64,000 nucleotides of DNA. Origin: Selaginella moellendorffii. Lineage: Eukaryota > Streptophyta > Lycopodiopsida > Selaginellales > Selaginellaceae. The stretch lies in assembly GCF_000143415.4 (NCBI RefSeq), contig NW_003314279.1, positions 1,164,091 to 1,228,090 on the forward strand. Direction: 5' to 3'. Shown in pieces: positions 57,336 to 64,000 of this stretch. The stretch's first letter is position 1. Every line of letters begins with the position of its first letter. Below the pieces are notes generated by a model. That model did not search any database and was not told the DNA's origin. It saw only the letters and a list, made by a program, of their open reading frames with translations. The position numbers and the translations under genes are program-made.

Positions 57336-59393
57336 TCAATTCCAGCGACGGAAGAGCCTCTCCGCTTTCTCAAAACGCTCTGGCAACATCTGCTTGATCC
57401 ACTCCGCCTCTTCCTTGTTCGCACCGTGCATGGGATCAGGCACGGTAACCAGGATGCTCTGCAGCAGCTGCTTCACTTCAGTGGACAAGTAGTCATAGTT
57501 GTGCTGGATCCCGTAGCAGGTGACATGACTATGCATATCGGGAAGATCATCCCACAATATCCAGTTGGTTGAGTCCTGCATGCTGGGTTCCCTGAGCGAC
57601 ATTGCCACCGTGAGAACTGGTAAACCCTGTGCTACCTCCACTCTGGTGAACTCACACTTGACTTTGTCCACCGAAGCCTTCTCTAGCCACCCGGCCCTCT
57701 GCAAGTTCTTCACCGAGATGACGATGCACGTCATCGCCTGGGGTGTCCATACCGGAATGATCGCGTCAGCTCCTGGCAAGTTATTGTCGGCGCTGTACAT
57801 GATGGCGCAGCCACTCGCACAGCACTTCCCGAGCATGGCCTCGTCCGGAACAGTATTGACGGCTACAAAGGCGTTGAAGAAAACTAGACCGCCGGCTGGA
57901 AGGTTGCGCTCGAGCTCCCTGAAGGAGGCATGATCGGCCCGCCCATTGACTAGAAGCTTGCGGACGTAGTTAGCCACGGGAACCGGACGGAGGTAGTGCT
58001 CGTCCAAGTTGTCGTCTGCCAAGGCCCATGATGCCGCCACCAAAATGAACTTGGCAACGAACTCGCCCCTGGGGCCTGGGGTCACGTAGCCAGACATGCA
58101 TGCGCTCTCTACGTGCATTAGCGCCTTCTGCTTGACGATGTCGTCGCGCAGAAGCCCTGCTGCTGCTTCGGCAAGGATGGGTTCCACTGGAAGCCCCACG
58201 AATATCCGGCTTGGGTCTTTTGCCACCCGCAGCACCAAGTTCATATGCGACGCAGCCATTACTTCGGCAAGAGGCGAGCGAGCACATACTTGCAAACCTG
58301 CACAAGCCGTGAGCATTGCAATGGCTTGGCTCTCCGTCATCTCCCCTTCCGCAACATTCACCTGCGTGCCATGAAACTCGCCACGCACAACACCCACCAG
58401 CTTCTGCACTGCAAACTCCTGAAGCCTGGCTGTATCCTTTTCTACTGCAAGCCTCGCTGCCCACATAGGCCGGCCGTATGTCATCCAGGTGAACGGATTC
58501 ACATACTCCTCCTTCGTCTTCCCCGCCACAACTTTGTTGACGCTCAGGGTGGGGATGAAGTAGATCGGCGGAAGCAGCCCCAGTGCAAGCTTCAAAGCTC
58601 TTGCGCTGTCCTCTTCACTCCTCCTCGGGAGCAAATCTTTGCAGATCTTTGAAGCCGTGTCCAGCATGAGAGCAAAGAACCGCCTGTGGTTGAAAAACAC
58701 CCTGAGAGCTCTCCGGATTTGGTTGAAAGGAGCCTTTCCAAGCTCTGCGTCGTCCTGCAGTCCTCTGGCCTCGTCGAACACGAAGATCACACGGGGCCGA
58801 GAAGCCGAAGGCGGAAACATGCCATTGATTCTACTCACCGCATCTTCCAACATGGCAGCATTCGCCTTGTCTGGATCGTCTAACACCATCCACTCCTCCT
58901 CGTTAGGCTTGTCAAGGAGATCACTCCACACCTGGTGGACTCTCTTGGCCAGATTCTCACCGCCGGGAAGCTGCATGTCTTTCCACTGCTGGGCGGTGAC
59001 ACCTCGCTGGAGTTCCTCGTACAGGACAAGCAGCCAAGCTTTGAGATACAGCACCATCTCGATCTCGCTCGCTGCCTGCGAAAGCCTGTCCGCAAGGAGC
59101 TCCGTCCTGGGAGGAAATGCGGAGGAGCCCTTGGCTGCCAGGCTGCAGTAGCAGATATACACCCCCAGGCACGCCATTTCCAACACCGCCCTCGTTTTGC
59201 CAAAGCCCGACGTTTGAACAAACGCAGCATACACGCTGTAGTGGAGGGCTTGCCGGACCTTTCGACGGAGCTCACGCACCCGGCGGTAGAGCTCTTCGTG
59301 CGCATGGCCCTGGTAAGGAACACTGAAGCACTGTGCTGCAAGCCGCGACTCGGCATGCCCCAGCAGCTCATCCAGCGCCCGGATCTCCGTCAT
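57336..59393 (-). CDS. P-loop NTPase joined to PD-(D/E)XK-like module (CR/Crinkler-type architecture)
   Basis: A single exon of 685 residues. Walker A lies at 61-68 (TSGFGKTR) after a helical lead, and Walker B at 202-210 (VIFVFDEAR). The C-terminal part shows a nuclease-like order: PRGEFVAKFIL (about 441-451, Glu444), NLPGADAIIPVW (538-549, Asp543), and CIVISVKN (556-563), the place of the (E/Q)xK motif, with Ser560 and Lys562. This NTPase-plus-restriction-type-nuclease layout is that of the CR (Crinkler-like) proteins common in fungi and oomycetes, some of which are effectors. In a plant genome the role is unknown: defence, genome-conflict or a domesticated transposon-linked gene are possible. 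It is intronless and GC-rich, between an AT desert and the EPSPS gene (278 bp away, same strand). No lesion is seen. Confidence 0.7.
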   Translation of the reverse strand: MTEIRALDELLGHAESRLAAQCFSVPYQGHAHEELYRRVRELRRKVRQALHYSVYAAFVQTSGFGKTRAVLEMACLGVYICYCSLAAKGSSAFPPRTELLADRLSQAASEIEMVLYLKAWLLVLYEELQRGVTAQQWKDMQLPGGENLAKRVHQVWSDLLDKPNEEEWMVLDDPDKANAAMLEDAVSRINGMFPPSASRPRVIFVFDEARGLQDDAELGKAPFNQIRRALRVFFNHRRFFALMLDTASKICKDLLPRRSEEDSARALKLALGLLPPIYFIPTLSVNKVVAGKTKEEYVNPFTWMTYGRPMWAARLAVEKDTARLQEFAVQKLVGVVRGEFHGTQVNVAEGEMTESQAIAMLTACAGLQVCARSPLAEVMAASHMNLVLRVAKDPSRIFVGLPVEPILAEAAAGLLRDDIVKQKALMHVESACMSGYVTPGPRGEFVAKFILVAASWALADDNLDEHYLRPVPVANYVRKLLVNGRADHASFRELERNLPAGGLVFFNAFVAVNTVPDEAMLGKCCASGCAIMYSADNNLPGADAIIPVWTPQAMTCIVISVKNLQRAGWLEKASVDKVKCEFTRVEVAQGLPVLTVAMSLREPSMQDSTNWILWDDLPDMHSHVTCYGIQHNYDYLSTEVKQLLQSILVTVPDPMHGANKEEAEWIKQMLPERFEKAERLFRRWN

Positions 59394-59671
59394 TAATCTC
59401 TAAACCCTAATCAAAATCAGCTTTACTGGATCATCTGTGTTTAAACATCTTTTATGCAAAATAACTGCTTTTCTTGTCTACCTTTTAAGTCAACGGTCGG
59501 ATATTCAACGCATCCGAAACTCCTCACAAAAACAGACAACTCTAATCTTTCCAATGCCTGACTGTACTGTCTTTTCCGTCCTCTAGCTCTTCCGTGAAGA
59601 AATTTGGTTGCCGAGCGAAGTTAAATAAGTCCTGTCAATTGTTTCCTCGTTCTTCGTTCAAACTTCTCGCT

Positions 59672-61761
<2,090 letters not shown>

Positions 61762-61849
61762 TCAAGCCTAGAAACCAAACCAGAGGAGAGAAGGATTATA
61801 GGGATCCGCGCGCGGCGACCCACCTGTTTGTAGAAAACCCGCTGCTGCC

Positions 61850-64000
61850 TCCGCTTGACCGGAACCTACTCGTCCCAGCCAGTCAAAATTTAGCTGCCAT
61901 AGCAAATGCTTTAACAGGTCAAATAATTCTAAATAGCTTTTCCCCTTTTAAGCTATTTCTGGTTCGAATCTCTTAGAATATTCTTAAAATAATTGATTTA
62001 TACTTATTTATTAAAAAGAGAATAATTAATGAGATTGATAGTCACTCAATTATAGCCAAACTTTACTGAAAAACATCTTAGATTTATGATGTTGATATAT
62101 TTATTTCTAGCTAAAAACATTTTATTTTCATACTCAAAAGTTTTGGGATTTAAAATTTTGGTATGTTTAAACCTTACATCTCAAGGAAAAGGTTTAGATT
62201 TACTGCAAAAATAATATAGAGAAAAGCAAGTGTACAATTATTTTATTTTATTCATTGAAAACTATAAAGCCCAGAATGTTTTTTTTAATATTTTAAATAT
62301 TAAGCCTTATATAAAAATTAATATAAAATTAAATTATTTTTTCAATGTTTTATACCAAGTTTTGATAAACTTTCATATTGGAAAACTGTTTTACTAAACA
62401 AAAGTAAACATATTTATCACAACTAAAGTTAATAGCATTAATTTATTTATAACTGCAACCACAAATCCTCTCACTTAATATGATAAAGTTATTATTTATA
62501 AAATCTAGTGTTGCTAAATTATTTATGTTTTAAGAAATTTAAGATAAAACATATACTATTTATATATAGTAATAATAATAAATTTGCTTCCCAATAGTAT
62601 GATCATGACTAAGAATGACACATATTATGCACACAAAAGAAGAATACTCAATTCTATAGCTTTACTCATTATTATATCTATGTCAATTTAGTTTTTTTTT
62701 ACACAACTTTAATAGTCCTTTGTGTGATATTTTATTAGATCTTGAGTAAGTCTATATATTAAGTCCCTTATTATAACTTTTGTGAAAATTTCTGTTTACA
62801 TTTTTTATTTCACAAAATATTATAATGTACGCAATCATGTTTTGAATTCTATAATGGTAATCAAAATGTGATTATGTCCATTATAAAATTGACATTGGAA
62901 CATGCAACATATGAAAATATTTCATACTACATATACAACCAACCATCTAAATACTCTTTTTTAAGTGAATCTATTCAATCCTCAATAGCTATGGTTAGGC
63001 TAGGAAATCCCATTTTTCATCAAATGGAAATCCCTCAAAATCAACTAGGAATGTCCAAAGAACACATTTGCAACTAGTAACAGTCCACACTTTCTTCCCA
63101 TTTTTATTTTTCTACCCAAGCTATACTCTTTCTCAATCAATGCTTTTAGCCTATCACTTGTTAAAGGAATTTTGTTTTTTTCCTCTTCGAAGTTGGAGTA
63201 CCTAATTTACAGTAGCTTTGGGCATGCTCAATAAAATAGTGTATATGTTTGCAAGTATCCCAAATTCCTTAACATTACTACTAGAAGATCACAAGAACAA
63301 TCAAGAAGAGGGAAAGATCCATGATATGCAAAAATTTAAGTGTTTACTTAAGCCACAGAATGTGTACCTTGTTGATAATAACAATGTATATATAGTTGAG
63401 ATGTGATTGAAAGAGCAACAAGCAAAAACAATAACTTTCTCCCTTTTGCTTTTGTTTGGTCAAACTTAGGCCCTAAAGCTAGTGAAATTATATAGCCAAA
63501 TGAATTTTCCTATGTTGTAAAGAAGTTTTCAAAGAAAGTTTTACATGTAAATATTCTTTTTGGTATCACACTCAAGTGTTTTAACAATTCAAAATATCAA
63601 TGTGTTTTTTAAAATACTTGATTTACTAGATTCTATGCCCTATATCTCCCCAAATTTAATTAGGTTATTAGATTAACTTGAAGTCAAAGCCATCTTTTAT
63701 TCTTTTTTCTTTAGTATTATATTAGTAGTTTTATTTTTTTTCTCTTATTTTAACAATGAGCTCATGAAAATATATATTAAATTTAAAATAAAAAAATACA
63801 ATTTTTATATATCAAAATTATTAGTATTTATTTAGTTATTTATTACAAACCTTATTTACATTTTTTTTTCTCCATATAAATTTATGTGCAACTAAATTTC
63901 TAAAAACATTATTTTTATTTATAGAACATTAAAATAAAGTAGTAAACAAAATATTATAGTTCCAAAATAATACTTATCTACTTTTAAAGAATAGCATTTC
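61850..64000. other. terminal AT-rich desert
   Basis: Very AT-rich, with no supported gene. Short frames (62868-63077 and 63218-63406, +) have no recognisable domain. It contains copy 2 of the dispersed repeat. Confidence 0.5.
62105..62180. repeat. dispersed repeat, copy 2
   Basis: Contains AAAAACATTTTATTTTCATA followed by TTGGGATTTAAAATTTTGG, matching 55945-56025 with a few differences. Confidence 0.7.

Noticed and set aside
61950-61970. B-box-like GGTTCGAATCTC
   Set aside because: No T-stem pairing, A-box or cloverleaf can be formed around it, so it is not a tRNA gene.

Overview
The window looks like nuclear DNA of an early-diverging land plant, most likely a Selaginella-type lycophyte. 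The evidence is a set of land-plant housekeeping genes with plastid targeting (ACCase alpha-carboxyltransferase, EPSP synthase, a CPBP protease), two MIR171 hairpins, a GRAS gene of NSP2 type, and very short introns (mostly 45-65 bp, GT-AG). Genes sit in tight clusters separated by AT-rich, repeat-bearing deserts. Exon structures below were read by eye from splice motifs and checked for reading-frame continuity; boundaries may be off by a base or two.

Left third (1-16.3 kb): repeat-rich. The edge holds the 5' part of a gene whose paralogue lies at 14.1-15.5 kb. A Ty3/gypsy chromovirus (4289-11823; LTRs of 1153 and 1148 bp; GGTGG target duplication) is inserted into an older, badly decayed retroelement. 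The chromovirus gag-pol is broken by an early in-frame stop, and its integrase region carries two short sequences that look like spliceosomal introns. An ecdysoneless/SGT1 (ECD) pseudogene follows at 15.7-16.3 kb.

Middle (16.6-45.5 kb): dense cluster of a vacuolar iron transporter-like gene (+), plastid CPBP protease (-), plastid ACCase alpha-CT (-), a 3.7 kb AT-rich desert, a very large HEAT-repeat gene of SGR6/MROH1 type (-), an EF-hand acidic protein (+), an acid lipase (+), a COA6-like assembly factor (-), an intronless F-box protein (-), a compact RFC1-like clamp-loader ATPase (-), a predicted plastid membrane protein (+) and an NSP2-like GRAS regulator (-). Two pairs are head-to-head with only 145 and 92 bp between start codons; the second of these carries an E2F-type site and a telo-box next to the replication-type gene.

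Right third (46-64 kb): two MIR171 hairpins on the minus strand (46.6 and 53.6 kb) in about 8 kb of largely non-coding, purine-rich sequence, then an AT-rich desert, an intronless GC-rich 685-codon gene joining a P-loop NTPase to a PD-(D/E)XK-like module (CR/Crinkler-type architecture, otherwise familiar from fungi and oomycetes), the eight-exon EPSP synthase gene, and a terminal AT-rich desert.

Most interesting items: the NTPase-nuclease gene, the introns inside the retrotransposon, and the MIR171 pair close to a GRAS gene.
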